DNA of 64,000 nucleotides from Persephonella atlantica (GTDB lineage: Bacteria > Aquificota > Aquificia > Aquificales > Hydrogenothermaceae), in assembly GCF_016617615.1 (NCBI RefSeq), contig NZ_JAACYA010000001.1:124001-188000 (forward strand), given 5' to 3'. Below are positions 45,670 to 55,416 of the stretch, piece after piece. A model generated the notes under the pieces. It was not told the DNA's origin. It saw only the letters and a program-made list of their open reading frames with translations, and made no database searches. Both the position numbers and the translations under genes were made by a program. How positions within the stretch are numbered: position 1 is the stretch's first letter; each line of letters starts with the position of its first letter.

Positions 45670-47265
45670 CTAATCAACGGTTATTATGTGAGGTCTAAGA
45701 AATATTATCAGCTCTTTTTTCTGTTTTAAAATCTCTTCTCTTCTAAACAAAGCTCCAAGTCCAGGTATATCTCCTAAACCAGGAACTTTACTTACTACCC
45801 TTCTTTTTTCTGTTCCGATAAGACCACCTATGATAATCAGATCCCCATCATGTACTTTTACTATTGTTCCAGCTTCCTTTACATTTAGGACTGGGGCTTC
45901 TGCCACAACCTGATTGTTATCCACAAGCTGGCGTATATCCTCAATTTTTGTTGATACAGGAACTATGTTCATCATAATTTCTCCATTTTCTATATAAGGG
46001 GTTACACCCAGCATTACACCGTCAAGAACATTACTCCGGGTGTAGTAAACTTGCTGAGCAGCTGCAGTTCCTGTTACAGTACTGACATACTTTTCCCAGA
46101 ACGGAATTATCAATCCAGAGGATATCAATGCTGTCTGTCCATTTATAACCCTTATCCTTGGATTAGAGAGTGTTTCTATTTTTCCTGTCTTTTCTAAAAT
46201 GTCTAAAATGGATTGGAAGTCTGCACCTGTAACAAAAACCTGTCCGTATCCGGACCCCAACCTGAGATTTTGAACCAGTCTGACGGAACCACCTGTTCCG
46301 AGAAAGTTTTTCATTAAAAGATTCCAGTCTATACCATATTTAAACTCTTTACTCAACGTAACCTCTATAATTTTTGCTTCTATTATTACCTGTTTTTTAA
46401 TTTCTTTTTTTATGCTTTTCAGCAATTTTTCAATCTTTTTCATCTTGTCTCTTGTCGCTGTTACAATTAATGTTCCTGTAAATCTGTTGAGGGTGTAACT
46501 GTTGAGTATCTTTTTGCCCTTTAAACTTACAGATAAAATAGCGGTTCCCTGCCCAGAAATTGGTACACCAAGAATGCTTGCAACGCTTTCTTCAAGTCTA
46601 TCGTAAAAATTGTTTATCTCCTCAGGACTCTCATATTTTAGAGAAAACTCACCTTTTATGTTTGCAGCGGAATAAGAAGTCCCACCATAACTTCCTCCTG
46701 TCCCGCCTGCAACTCCTGTTGCTCCAGTTCCTCCTGATGTTCCTGTTGCACCACTACCTAAAACATCCCCTCCCAGATTTACGTTATACTGAGAGTTGGT
46801 GTGGACATATGGAAGATGAAAAATTTTAGTTTTTGTTGCTTTTATAAAAATTACGTTGTCTTTAACCTCATACCATACTCCAGCTATCTCAGTTATTATA
46901 TCCAGTGCTGTTTTTGCCGGTGTGTTGTTAAAATTCGCTGTGATAGGTATATTAGGATCCACTTCTGGTGATATAATCAGATTAAACCCAGTGTCTTTTG
47001 CAAAAGCATACAAAACTGTTTTCAAAGGTGCATTGTCTGCACTAAAGGTGAAATACTGTCCTTCAAGTGGAGAAATCTCCTCAACCACAGGTTTTACAAC
47101 AAATGGAGGTGGATATACATTGTGTTTTTTTATTTTGGCAGGTCTGGATTTTTCCTGCTTTTTAGGTTTTTTTTCAAAAATATATGGGCTTTGCTGAGGG
47201 GAATGGGTGCAGCCTGAAAAGTAAAATAAAGTAAATATTACAATCATCTTAAAAATCTTATCCAT
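45670..47265 (-). CDS. MshL/PilQ-type lipoprotein secretin
   Basis: The N-terminus has a lipobox FSGC (Cys19). N-domains (about 65-160, beginning YFTFSADNAPLKTVLY) include FNNTPAKTALDIITEI, then a Gly/Ser/Thr-rich insertion (about 180-205) in the middle, and the C-terminal secretin core with VPVSTKIEDI, ISSGLIIPFWEK, VHDGDLIIIGGLIG and VPGLGDIPGLGALFRRE. It should form the outer-membrane pore for the pilus. Its start overlaps the upstream gene by 22 bases. Confidence 0.92.
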   Translation of the reverse strand: MDKIFKMIVIFTLFYFSGCTHSPQQSPYIFEKKPKKQEKSRPAKIKKHNVYPPPFVVKPVVEEISPLEGQYFTFSADNAPLKTVLYAFAKDTGFNLIISPEVDPNIPITANFNNTPAKTALDIITEIAGVWYEVKDNVIFIKATKTKIFHLPYVHTNSQYNVNLGGDVLGSGATGTSGGTGATGVAGGTGGSYGGTSYSAANIKGEFSLKYESPEEINNFYDRLEESVASILGVPISGQGTAILSVSLKGKKILNSYTLNRFTGTLIVTATRDKMKKIEKLLKSIKKEIKKQVIIEAKIIEVTLSKEFKYGIDWNLLMKNFLGTGGSVRLVQNLRLGSGYGQVFVTGADFQSILDILEKTGKIETLSNPRIRVINGQTALISSGLIIPFWEKYVSTVTGTAAAQQVYYTRSNVLDGVMLGVTPYIENGEIMMNIVPVSTKIEDIRQLVDNNQVVAEAPVLNVKEAGTIVKVHDGDLIIIGGLIGTEKRRVVSKVPGLGDIPGLGALFRREEILKQKKELIIFLRPHIITVD

Positions 47266-47696
47266 CGTTCACCCCACTTACCTTTTAGTAAAACTCCATC
47301 TGTATATATTTTTACAATCTTTTCGTCCTTTGATACATTTTCTCCTTCCTTTAGTAGTTTTCCGTTTATTATTACATACCTGCTTTTTCCTATATAAATG
47401 AAGCTGATAAGATAGCGAGGAGGTTTCTCTTCTTCCTGAACAGTTTTTGTTTTTACTGTTATCTCGTATGGTTTTACTGTAATTATATCTTTTATTTCTG
47501 ATAACTTCAGACCCTCTTTATAAAATTCAGAAAAGAGATAAACCGGCTTTGTCTGGTGATAGTCAGGTAATTTCCAGCTTTTAACTATCAGGCTTTTAAC
47601 GAAATCAGCTGTCAGAAAATAAAATAACACTCCAAGAGCTATCGGAAAAGATAAATACGCTATCTCTCTGTTTCCCAGTATTTTGAATTTTTTCAT
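47244..47696 (-). CDS. MshK/PilP-like pilus assembly protein
   Basis: The 150-residue protein has one N-terminal membrane helix (about 13-29) and a periplasmic segment with a beta-rich PilP/MshK-like domain (about 85-150, ISFIYIGKSRYVIINGKLLKEGENV...GVLLKGKWGERWIRFL). PilP/MshK proteins couple the inner-membrane complex to the secretin. The call depends on position and shape. It overlaps the genes on both sides. Confidence 0.65.
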   Translation of the reverse strand: MKKFKILGNREIAYLSFPIALGVLFYFLTADFVKSLIVKSWKLPDYHQTKPVYLFSEFYKEGLKLSEIKDIITVKPYEITVKTKTVQEEEKPPRYLISFIYIGKSRYVIINGKLLKEGENVSKDEKIVKIYTDGVLLKGKWGERWIRFLR

Positions 47697-48190
47697 ACCT
47701 GACCTTCAAAGGGTTGTTTCAAAGTAATCTCAAAATATGTTTTGGTTCCCTCTTTCATATTATCCAGACGAAAACGCTTGATAACAATCTGTGGAGATAT
47801 CTGGTTGTACAGTTTATTTAGAAACTGTATAAGCTCTTCTGAACTTTCAGGATAGTACTCAAAAGAAACTGTTATAGTGTATGTGTTGCCTTTTTCAGAT
47901 AGAGGCTGTGTGATTCTTGCATCATACATCTTTACAAAATATTCAGTACTCTCAAGAATTTTCTCCAATGCTTCTTCTCTGCTTAGTGGTCTGATTTCAA
48001 GCCTGCTTACTTCTTCCTTCAGTTTGACAATATCTTTTTTCTTTTTCTTCAGATCTAATAAAGCCAGGTGTAGTTGATCTTTTTTATCTCTCATGTTCTG
48101 GTTCAGTTCAGAAAAAGAACCATAAACTTCCAGCATCAACACAGAAAACACAACTGCAAACAGGTACATAACGTACTTTTTATCTATCAC
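47693..48190 (-). CDS. MshJ/PilO-like pilus inner-membrane protein
   Basis: A short cytoplasmic tail, one membrane helix (about 6-24), a coiled coil (about 28-70) and an alpha-beta domain (about 75-165) is the PilO/MshJ layout. The domain has typical PilO elements (ARITQPLSEKGNTYTITVSFEYYPESSEELIQFLNKL). It overlaps the PilM/N-like gene by 11 bases and the PilP-like gene by four. Confidence 0.7.
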   Translation of the reverse strand: MIDKKYVMYLFAVVFSVLMLEVYGSFSELNQNMRDKKDQLHLALLDLKKKKKDIVKLKEEVSRLEIRPLSREEALEKILESTEYFVKMYDARITQPLSEKGNTYTITVSFEYYPESSEELIQFLNKLYNQISPQIVIKRFRLDNMKEGTKTYFEITLKQPFEGQV

Positions 48191-49505
48191 CTTTTTCCCT
48201 CTGTGCTTTCACTGTGATAACAAGTTTCAGATTCTGCTGATCTTCCTGTACGTTCATCTTTATATTAAAACCTCTCTTTTCCTTTATAATTCCTTCCAGT
48301 CTGTTTTTGAAGAGTATCATGTCTGCTATTGAGTTGAAGCTTTCCTCCGAAATTACTGTCATTTCTCTATTTTTGCTATCAAACTGAACACTTTTTTCCC
48401 TAAGAAGTAAGAATATATCCCTCAAATCGTAAAAGTATGTCAGAGGGTTAGATTTTCTGCTTTCTCTAATATTTTTAAAAATCTGTGAATAGTACTTTAT
48501 TTCCTTTTCTGTTAATAGCTGCTGTATGCTTTTGCTTTCTCTGTCTATAAGCAGGGATAGGTTATAAACCTTTGACTCCTCTTTTTTCAGCTCAATAAAC
48601 AGATTAAGGTTGATAGCTGTCAGTGTAAGCAGGACGGGTATAAAAATAAATATCAACAGGTTCACTGCAGAGCTGAACACCTTTTTCTTTTTTATGCTCA
48701 ATGGAATAAAACTAAATCTATCCTCAAGAAAAGCCGTTCCAATGGGGATTATGTAATCGTGGAAGTCTTCCTCAGACATTCCCGATATATAGTTCTTCAT
48801 TTTTGGAATATGTATGCTTTTCCCTGTAAGGTTCTTTACAAGCGATATAAAATCTTCCAGAAAAGCAGCTTTTCCTGAAACAATAATATCTTCTATATCG
48901 ATTCTCCTGTTCTGGTATACAAACATATATGTCATGTTAAAGTTTTCGTAATAAATGTCAGAGAGCCTATCCTTTTCTACAAATTCAGGGACTGAAATCA
49001 CCCTCGTATAAACTGGTCTGGTGTCCCGGGAAACAACCATAAGAATCTTTTCTTCATCTCCATAAAAGTGAAACACTGTTTTCCCCGGTTTTTCTTTCTG
49101 AGAAAAAGGTATAAGTGAAAAGGCATCAACAGTAAACAAATCAATCTCATTTATAGAGAGATTGTTCTGTTTTAAAGCACTAAAGAAAATATCTTCAGGA
49201 ATAGCATAAACATCGTAAGAAATTTCTCCTTCTGATATTCTTTCCTTTTCAAAAAGTGTAAAGGAATAATTTTTTCCTTCCTCTAAAAGACCTGTTAATC
49301 TATTTTTTAGAAGAAACATGAGGGTTTCACTATCTTCAACAGGAGGAAGGACAACCGTCGAAAAAATAAGGTCAGGATAAAAGACCGATAGGTATACCCT
49401 GTTAGACTTTTTATCAAATGAAACAAACTCAGCGAAATCCCCCTTTTTCCTGACTGTTATCCCTTTTCTTATTTTTCTTCCTGATTCAACCGAATAGATT
49501 TTCAT
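48180..49505 (-). CDS. MshI-like PilM/PilN fusion-type pilus protein
   Basis: Residues 1-265 look like a PilM/actin-like ATPase-fold domain (for example IVSGKAAFLEDFISLVKNL), followed by a membrane helix (about 277-300) and a periplasmic coiled-coil/PilN-type domain (about 300-440). This arrangement, cytoplasmic PilM-like plus PilN-like in one chain, resembles MshI or GspL. It is the first gene of the minus arm, starting 128 bases from the divergent pilin gene. Confidence 0.7.
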   Translation of the reverse strand: MKIYSVESGRKIRKGITVRKKGDFAEFVSFDKKSNRVYLSVFYPDLIFSTVVLPPVEDSETLMFLLKNRLTGLLEEGKNYSFTLFEKERISEGEISYDVYAIPEDIFFSALKQNNLSINEIDLFTVDAFSLIPFSQKEKPGKTVFHFYGDEEKILMVVSRDTRPVYTRVISVPEFVEKDRLSDIYYENFNMTYMFVYQNRRIDIEDIIVSGKAAFLEDFISLVKNLTGKSIHIPKMKNYISGMSEEDFHDYIIPIGTAFLEDRFSFIPLSIKKKKVFSSAVNLLIFIFIPVLLTLTAINLNLFIELKKEESKVYNLSLLIDRESKSIQQLLTEKEIKYYSQIFKNIRESRKSNPLTYFYDLRDIFLLLREKSVQFDSKNREMTVISEESFNSIADMILFKNRLEGIIKEKRGFNIKMNVQEDQQNLKLVITVKAQREKGDR

Positions 49506-49579
49506 GATAATTTCATTTTACCAGTATAAATTCTTAAACAGCCTGAATAAGTCTATTAATCTTGTAAAAAAATTAATAA

Positions 49580-49604
49580 ATTCCGATAATAATTATATCG
49601 GAAT
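49580..49604. repeat. Perfect inverted repeat upstream of the pilin gene
   Basis: ATTCCGATA-ATAATTA-TATCGGAAT is a perfect 9-bp palindrome with a seven-base spacer, 28 bases before the pilin ATG and 75 bases from the divergent mshI-like start. In DNA it could be an operator for a dimeric regulator shared by both arms; in RNA it would be a leader hairpin. No family consensus is matched. Seen directly; role inferred. Confidence 0.6.
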
Positions 49605-49632
49605 AAACAAATAAATATTAAAGGAGGAGAAA

Positions 49633-50259
49633 ATGAGAAAAGCTGAAAGAGGTTTTACGCTTGTTGAACTGGCAATTGTTTTAGTAATTATCGGAATTAT
49701 TTTGGGGGCTGTTTTAAAGGGTAGAGAACTTATAAATAATGCCAAAGCAAAGAGAACATTGAATGACTTAAAGGGATTTGAAGTTCTTGCTTTAACATTT
49801 TATGACAGATACGGTAGATTGCCAGGAGATGGAGATAGGGATGGTCTATTTGATGGAAATAATTTAAACTGGAACCTTGACAACAATTATGATGACAACC
49901 CATCAAACCAATTTCTGACATCTGCAAACGGAGATCCTGATGCACCTTTAGCAGAATTAGAAAGAGCAAGGCTTGTTCCTGTAACTCCACATAGAGTTTT
50001 AGCGAGACATCCTTTTAATGGTGGTTTTTTCTACATGGCTCATGATATAAATGGTGACGGAGCAAGAGATAACCTCATTCTTGTGGAGCATATTCCCTGC
50101 TACGCAGCAAAAGTTATAGATACTGCTATTGACGGAACTATTAATGCAACTCAGGGTAAGATTATAGAAACTACGGGAGGAACTGTTAATACTACAGCAT
50201 CTGGATGGACATGCGCAAATGAGGACGATCTTGTTGAGTTTGTTTACCTCTTAGATTAA
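49633..50259 (+). CDS. Type IV pilin-like protein with two calcium-type loops
   Basis: A prepilin leader MRKAERG/FTLVELAIVLVIIGIILGA gives class-III-type processing and the helix for fibre assembly. The head has two EF-hand-like DxDxDGxxD loops, DGDRDGLFD (66-74) and DINGDGARD (138-146), and two cysteines near the end. It may be the major pilin. GGAGG precedes the ATG by six bases. The next gene starts one base past its stop. Similar loops in pilins stabilise the fibre by calcium binding, known for other families; here this is inferred. Confidence 0.85.
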   Translation: MRKAERGFTLVELAIVLVIIGIILGAVLKGRELINNAKAKRTLNDLKGFEVLALTFYDRYGRLPGDGDRDGLFDGNNLNWNLDNNYDDNPSNQFLTSANGDPDAPLAELERARLVPVTPHRVLARHPFNGGFFYMAHDINGDGARDNLILVEHIPCYAAKVIDTAIDGTINATQGKIIETTGGTVNTTASGWTCANEDDLVEFVYLLD

Positions 50260-50260
50260 A

Positions 50261-51934
50261 ATGCAGCGTAAACCTATCGGCCAGCTCCTTAAGGAGCTGG
50301 GCTACATAACTGAAGAACAGATACAGGTAGCCCTTGAAGTTCAGAAAGTAAGGGGGGGATTATTTGGCCAGATTCTGCAGGAGCTTTCCTTTGTGTCTCC
50401 AAGGGAAGTGGCTGAAGCTATTGCCCATCAGTCTGGTAAATCTTATATAGACCTTTCCCAGTATCCTCCTTCAAAAGAAGCACTCAGACTTATAGATAAA
50501 AACATGGCAAAACAGTTTCAGGTTTTGCCATTCCAGATTGAGGAAGGCAAAGTTTTTGTTGCAATGTCAAACCCTTTTGACCTGAATGCTATAGATATTG
50601 TCCAGAGAAGGACAGGACTGCAGGTTGAAGTTTTCGTCGCAGACACGGAAACACTTCAGAAAACGATAGAAATCCAGTATTTCCTTTTAGAGAGACCTAT
50701 AGACGAGGAAATAAAGCATATAATAGAAAGATCAAAAGCTGGTGCTGCAGCTGACATCCCAAGATTTGTTGACCTCATTCTGAACAATGCTATCATAGAA
50801 AGAGCTACAGATATACATATATCTCCTGAGGACTTAGCATCTCATATTTTTTTCAGAATTGATGGTATAATGCAGCATTTTTATGCCTTTCCCAAAGAAA
50901 TTCACAACCCTGTAGTTTCCCGTATCAAGGTTCTGTCTGGAATGGACATTGCAGAGCAGAGGCTTCCACAGGATGGTTCATTTTCACATGAGTTTTTTGA
51001 AGAAAGCTACGACATGAGGGTATCAACAGTTCCAACAGCTTATGGAGAAAATGTCGTTATAAGGATACTGTCAAAAAATCTGTCCCTTTTTAATCTAAAA
51101 AGTTTAGGATTTGAAGAAAAGGTATTAAAACAGTTAGAAGAAGAGTTTTTAAAGCCGCAGGGAATAGTTTTAGTAACAGGTCCAACAGGTTCAGGTAAAA
51201 CAACAACTCTGTATGCAGCACTCAGAAGAATTAATGCTCTCAGGAGAAATATACTGACTGCCGAAGACCCTATAGAGTATAAGTTTCCATTTATAAAGCA
51301 GACACAGGTTAACGAAAAGGCAGGATATACTTTTGCAAGGGCTATCAGGCACTTTCTAAGACAGGATCCTGACGTTATACTGATAGGAGAAATCAGAGAT
51401 GAAGAAACTGCAGAGATGGCTATGAGGGCTTCTATAACAGGGCATCTGGTACTTTCCACACTTCATACAAACGATGCCGTAAGTGCAATACCAAGACTTA
51501 TAGATATGAAAATAAAGGACTACATGGTAGCTTCCGGTGTATCTGCAATAACAGCTCAGAGGCTTGTCAGAAAAATCTGCCCTTTCTGCAAAGAAGAAAA
51601 AAAGATAAAAGGCAGATATCTGCTGAAGTATGGATACGAGATTTCTTCCATAAAGAGATTTGCACAGATTGAGAATCTTGAGGACGAAATCACAATATAC
51701 TATGGAAAAGGCTGTGAACACTGCAAAGGAACAGGTTATTTAGGAAGAACAGTTATTGCCGAGCTGTTAAAAATTGACCACGACATAGCAGATCTGATTG
51801 TGAAAGGTTCAACCCCTCTTGCTATAATGGAAAGGGCAAGAGAGAAAGGTATGTGGAATCTGAAAGAAGACGGTCTTATAAAAGTGTTGAAGGGCATAAC
51901 AACTCCTGAAGAGGTAAAAAGGGTTGCTGGCTGA
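50261..51934 (+). CDS. PilB/GspE-type pilus assembly ATPase with MshEN domain
   Basis: The 557-residue ATPase has an N-terminal MshEN-like domain (1-140), with a first repeat IGQLLKELGYITEEQIQVALEVQ near the c-di-GMP consensus although Arg of the RLG motif is Pro-Ile-Gly here. Walker A is GPTGSGKTTT, Asp box and Walker B (LIGEIRDEETAEMA) and His box (TGHLVLSTLHTNDA) are intact. A zinc tetracysteine (CPFC ... CEHC) lies near the end. It powers pilus extension. It overlaps pilC by one base. Confidence 0.94.
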   Translation: MQRKPIGQLLKELGYITEEQIQVALEVQKVRGGLFGQILQELSFVSPREVAEAIAHQSGKSYIDLSQYPPSKEALRLIDKNMAKQFQVLPFQIEEGKVFVAMSNPFDLNAIDIVQRRTGLQVEVFVADTETLQKTIEIQYFLLERPIDEEIKHIIERSKAGAAADIPRFVDLILNNAIIERATDIHISPEDLASHIFFRIDGIMQHFYAFPKEIHNPVVSRIKVLSGMDIAEQRLPQDGSFSHEFFEESYDMRVSTVPTAYGENVVIRILSKNLSLFNLKSLGFEEKVLKQLEEEFLKPQGIVLVTGPTGSGKTTTLYAALRRINALRRNILTAEDPIEYKFPFIKQTQVNEKAGYTFARAIRHFLRQDPDVILIGEIRDEETAEMAMRASITGHLVLSTLHTNDAVSAIPRLIDMKIKDYMVASGVSAITAQRLVRKICPFCKEEKKIKGRYLLKYGYEISSIKRFAQIENLEDEITIYYGKGCEHCKGTGYLGRTVIAELLKIDHDIADLIVKGSTPLAIMERAREKGMWNLKEDGLIKVLKGITTPEEVKRVAG

Positions 51935-53154
51935 TGGAGCTTTTTTTAGTAGAGGCATTAGACAGGCTTGGGAAAAAGCACAGGAAACTCCTTCAGGTTG
52001 ATACAGAGAGGGATATATTCCCTATTCTTGAGTATTCAGGCCTTACTCCAATAAAAATCAAAAAAGTTCCTAAGTTTTTCAGGCTGTTTGATATAAAGAG
52101 ATTTCTCTACAGAATAAGAAAACAGGAGATAATAGAGGTATTAGAAAATCTACATCTTATTGTAAAATCCGGTATCCCTGTTATAAATGGTTTGCGAGAT
52201 CTTGCTGAAGATACAGACAATCCGGCGCTGAAAGAAGTCCTTACAGATATATCCTTCAAGGTACAGGCTGGATATACTCTTTCAAAGGCATTTGAATCTT
52301 ACCAGCAGATATTCAGTCCCGTTGTTGTTTCTCTGATAAAGATAGGGGAAGAGACAGGTTCTCTTGATAAAACACTGAAGGATGCCTCCGAACATCTCAG
52401 AAGAATAGAAGATATAAAAGCAAAAACAAAACAGGCGCTTATATATCCCACATTTGCTTTCATAAGTGTATTTGGTGCTCTTATATTCTGGCTTGTGTAT
52501 GTTCTTCCAAAAATTATTGATGCATTCAAGGATTTTAATGTTGAGCTACCTGCAACAACCGTATTTATTATGTATATGTCCCACTATACCAGGAAGTATT
52601 TTATTTTTATACTGATTTTCGTTATACTCGGAGTAGTTCTTGTTAAAATATTAAGAAGCAGAAGTGAAAAATTCAGGTATGAAACAGATAGATTGTTCTT
52701 AAAAATGCCTGTTTTTGGCATTATTTTAACAAACTTCAACTATGCTTTTTTCGCAGAGTATATAAGGCTTATGATAGTGTCAGGTGTTCCACTGTACCAG
52801 GCTTTAAACATAATGGAATCAGCAACAAAAAATATGGTATTCAAAAGGGCTATATCAAACACAAGAAAAAAGATTGAGCAGGGCAAGTTTTTTTCTGAAT
52901 CACTGAAGGAAGAAAATGTTTTTTCCCCTCTTATTATCAGGATGATCTCTATAGGTGAACAGTCTGGACATCTTGATGAGCAGCTCAAGTACATATCTGA
53001 TTACTACTACGACAAGGTTGATTATCTATCCCAGAATATAGCCAAGATGATAGAGCCTATAATAATAGGTATAGTAGGAGGATTTATGCTGATTATCATG
53101 CTTGGACTGATAGGTCCTATCTACGACCTTATCACTCAGGTTTCAAAGTTATGA
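51934..53154 (+). CDS. PilC/GspF-type platform protein
   Basis: The 406-residue protein has two repeats of the GspF fold, each with NLHLIVKSGIPVINGLRDL or YIRLMIVSGVPLYQALNIM and a KIGEETGSLDKTL/SIGEQSGHLDEQL motif. Membrane helices are near 165-195, 215-235 and at the C-terminus. It anchors the ATPase at the inner membrane. The ATG overlaps the upstream TGA (TGATG); it overlaps the patatin gene by four bases at the end. Confidence 0.93.
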   Translation: MELFLVEALDRLGKKHRKLLQVDTERDIFPILEYSGLTPIKIKKVPKFFRLFDIKRFLYRIRKQEIIEVLENLHLIVKSGIPVINGLRDLAEDTDNPALKEVLTDISFKVQAGYTLSKAFESYQQIFSPVVVSLIKIGEETGSLDKTLKDASEHLRRIEDIKAKTKQALIYPTFAFISVFGALIFWLVYVLPKIIDAFKDFNVELPATTVFIMYMSHYTRKYFIFILIFVILGVVLVKILRSRSEKFRYETDRLFLKMPVFGIILTNFNYAFFAEYIRLMIVSGVPLYQALNIMESATKNMVFKRAISNTRKKIEQGKFFSESLKEENVFSPLIIRMISIGEQSGHLDEQLKYISDYYYDKVDYLSQNIAKMIEPIIIGIVGGFMLIIMLGLIGPIYDLITQVSKL

Positions 53155-53906
53155 AGAATTTAGGTCTTGTTCTCTCTGGAGGTGCTGTAAGAGGCGCAGC
53201 ACACATAGGTGTACTGAAAGCACTGGAGGAACATGGGATAAAACCTTCCTATCTGTCAGGCTCCAGTGCAGGAGCTATTGTATCAGTTTTTTATGGGGCA
53301 GGCTATTCTCCGTTTGAAATAGAAGAGATAATTTTAAAAACAAATGTTCTATCCTACCTGAAGCCTGCTCTGAATTTTTCAGCTTTATTTTCACTTGAAG
53401 GTTTGGAACGATTTTTCAAAAATTATATACACTATACAGACATATCTCAGCTGAATATTCCTGTTTATCTGTGTGCAACAAATCTCAATCTGGGCAGACC
53501 TGAATATTTTGCGGAAGGAGATATTATAAAGGTTGTTGCCGCATCCTGTGCTCTTCCATTCATATTCAAACCTGTCCAGATAGGAGATTACATATATGTA
53601 GATGGGGGAGTGATGGATAATCTCCCTGTTGAACCTCTTCTGGGGAAAGCAGACTTTATTATTGGTTCCGAGGTAAATCCCCTTGGAGAAGAGGAAAACC
53701 TCAGCAATCCGTTTAACATCCTTATAAGAAGTTTTTACCTTGCCATAAGGTCTAACGTGGAAGTAAGGAAAAAGTACTGTGACATATTTATTCAACCTGA
53801 AGAGCTTATGAATATTGGTCTTTTTTCAACATGGAAGATAAAAGATGCTATTGATATTGGCTACAGATATACTAAAAACATCATTCAGGAATTAAATAAA
53901 CAATAA
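53151..53906 (+). CDS. Patatin-like phospholipase (RssA-like)
   Basis: The patatin catalytic dyad is present: oxyanion motif GGAVRG, nucleophile elbow GSSAG (Ser39) and DGG (Asp151). The family includes bacterial phospholipases and type II-secreted lipases. No signal peptide is seen, so it is probably cytoplasmic. It is the last gene of the pilus plus arm (4-base overlap with pilC) and runs 26 bases into the dnaJ end on the other strand. Confidence 0.9.
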   Translation: MKNLGLVLSGGAVRGAAHIGVLKALEEHGIKPSYLSGSSAGAIVSVFYGAGYSPFEIEEIILKTNVLSYLKPALNFSALFSLEGLERFFKNYIHYTDISQLNIPVYLCATNLNLGRPEYFAEGDIIKVVAASCALPFIFKPVQIGDYIYVDGGVMDNLPVEPLLGKADFIIGSEVNPLGEEENLSNPFNILIRSFYLAIRSNVEVRKKYCDIFIQPEELMNIGLFSTWKIKDAIDIGYRYTKNIIQELNKQ

Positions 53907-54786
53907 AGTCTCCTCTCTTTCCAGTGTAGTCTCTATAACCTTTGTTTTTTATTCTGTACTTTGTAGGTCTGTCAGTACTGCCTATCTCTATTTTAAGACT
54001 TTGACCTTCAATGTCTGTAACGCTGATAAATCTGTTTTCTTTTATGTAATCTTTAGACAGATATATCTTTGTTATGATATCTCTGCCTTTTAGTATAAAC
54101 CTTCCTTTTTTGAACCTTATTTTCAGGTAGAGATTTCCTGTATCCCCCCCATTAAGCCCATCATTCCCTCCTTTTTCAACGACTACCTTTTGTTTATCTG
54201 TTAGCCCTGCAGGTATTTGGATTCTCTTTTTCTCAACCTTTTTGATAATCCCTCTACCTCTGCAGACTTTGCAGGGATTTTTTATGATGAAACCTCTACC
54301 AAAGCATTTTATACAGGGAATTTCTAAAAATCCTTTTTTTACTCTACCTTTTCCACCACATTTTGTACATAGATTGATACGGGAATTTGAAGATAAACCT
54401 TTTCCCTGACAGTGATTACACTTTACTTTTCTCTTATAAACAATACTTTTTTCAGTTCCGTAATACCCTTCTTCAACTGAAATCTCTAAATTCACTGTAA
54501 TGTCTTCACCTCTAACAGGCTTTGTGTGAAAACCTAAGAATTCAGCAATAAGGTCTCCTACTATCTTCCCAAAGTCCCTCTTTTCTAATGCTTTTAATGA
54601 ATTATCGTATCTTTTCCTTTTTTCAGGATCTATAAGGGTGTTGTAAGCCTGCGTAATCTGTTTGAACAGATTTGAGTACTCAGGATTTATATCTGGGTGA
54701 TACTTTTTTGCTTTCTGACGAAAGGCTTTTTTTATCTCCTCAGGGGTGGCATTTCTGCTCACCCCAAGGATTTTATAGTAGTCCAT
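53881..54786 (-). CDS. dnaJ: DnaJ-type co-chaperone lacking a G/F linker
   Basis: A J domain (1-65) with the HPD motif in [11 protein letters not shown] leads directly into the zinc-finger region with four CxxCxGxG motifs ([32 protein letters not shown]), then a C-terminal peptide-binding domain. The usual Gly/Phe-rich linker is missing and total length (301) is short. It acts with DnaK; dnaK is not in the window. The ATG shares one base with the grpE stop. Confidence 0.9.
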   Translation of the reverse strand: MDYYKILGVSRNATPEEIKKAFRQKAKKYHPDINPEYSNLFKQITQAYNTLIDPEKRKRYDNSLKALEKRDFGKIVGDLIAEFLGFHTKPVRGEDITVNLEISVEEGYYGTEKSIVYKRKVKCNHCQGKGLSSNSRINLCTKCGGKGRVKKGFLEIPCIKCFGRGFIIKNPCKVCRGRGIIKKVEKKRIQIPAGLTDKQKVVVEKGGNDGLNGGDTGNLYLKIRFKKGRFILKGRDIITKIYLSKDYIKENRFISVTDIEGQSLKIEIGSTDRPTKYRIKNKGYRDYTGKRGDFIVYLIPE

Positions 54787-55358
54787 CAGGTAACTTCTTC
54801 CCTCTCCTCAGGAGGAATGGCAACTATTACTTTTGCAGGTCTGATTGTTTTTCCCCTGAATTTGTATCCTGTCTGTATTACCTTAACAATTTCGTTAGGT
54901 TTGTACTGTGTTGACACAACTGTTTCAACTGCTTCGTGTTCCAGCGGATTAAAACCTGAACTTGTATCTATTTTTTCTATACCCTGCTCCTGAAGGAACC
55001 TGGTCAACTGATAATGTATCATCTGAACACCTTTCAAAAGAGCGTTAATATCTGTTGTTGATTTTGCACTTTCCAGTGCCTTTTCAAAGTTATCAACAAT
55101 CTCCATAAATCCCTTTGCAACTCTCAATGCTCCTTCCTCTCTTGCTTCCTCCTTTTCCCTCCTCATTCTCTCCTTATATGCCTCAAACTCACTCTGAACA
55201 GTCTGGTACAGCATGCTCAGTTTTTTAGCTGCTTCTTCTGTCTTCTGCAGTTTTTCTCTGAGCTGATCAATCTCATTCTTTAGTTTTTCATTTTCTTCCA
55301 TACATTTTTGGAGCTGTTCTTCCTGATTTTTCTCTTGCTCCTTTTTTTCTTCTTCCAT
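54786..55358 (-). CDS. grpE: GrpE nucleotide exchange factor
   Basis: The 190-residue protein has a long coiled coil (about 1-75) followed by the GrpE beta-wing motif ([45 protein letters not shown]). It exchanges ADP on DnaK. The charged N-terminus ([19 protein letters not shown]) is unstructured. It precedes dnaJ with a one-base overlap and lies 58 bases after the NYN gene. Confidence 0.95.
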   Translation of the reverse strand: MEEEKKEQEKNQEEQLQKCMEENEKLKNEIDQLREKLQKTEEAAKKLSMLYQTVQSEFEAYKERMRREKEEAREEGALRVAKGFMEIVDNFEKALESAKSTTDINALLKGVQMIHYQLTRFLQEQGIEKIDTSSGFNPLEHEAVETVVSTQYKPNEIVKVIQTGYKFRGKTIRPAKVIVAIPPEEREEVT

Positions 55359-55416
55359 TTATTTTGCTACCTCCGTTTTTTTAACAATTTTTTCCTCTGC
55401 CGGTTGTTTTCAAGAC

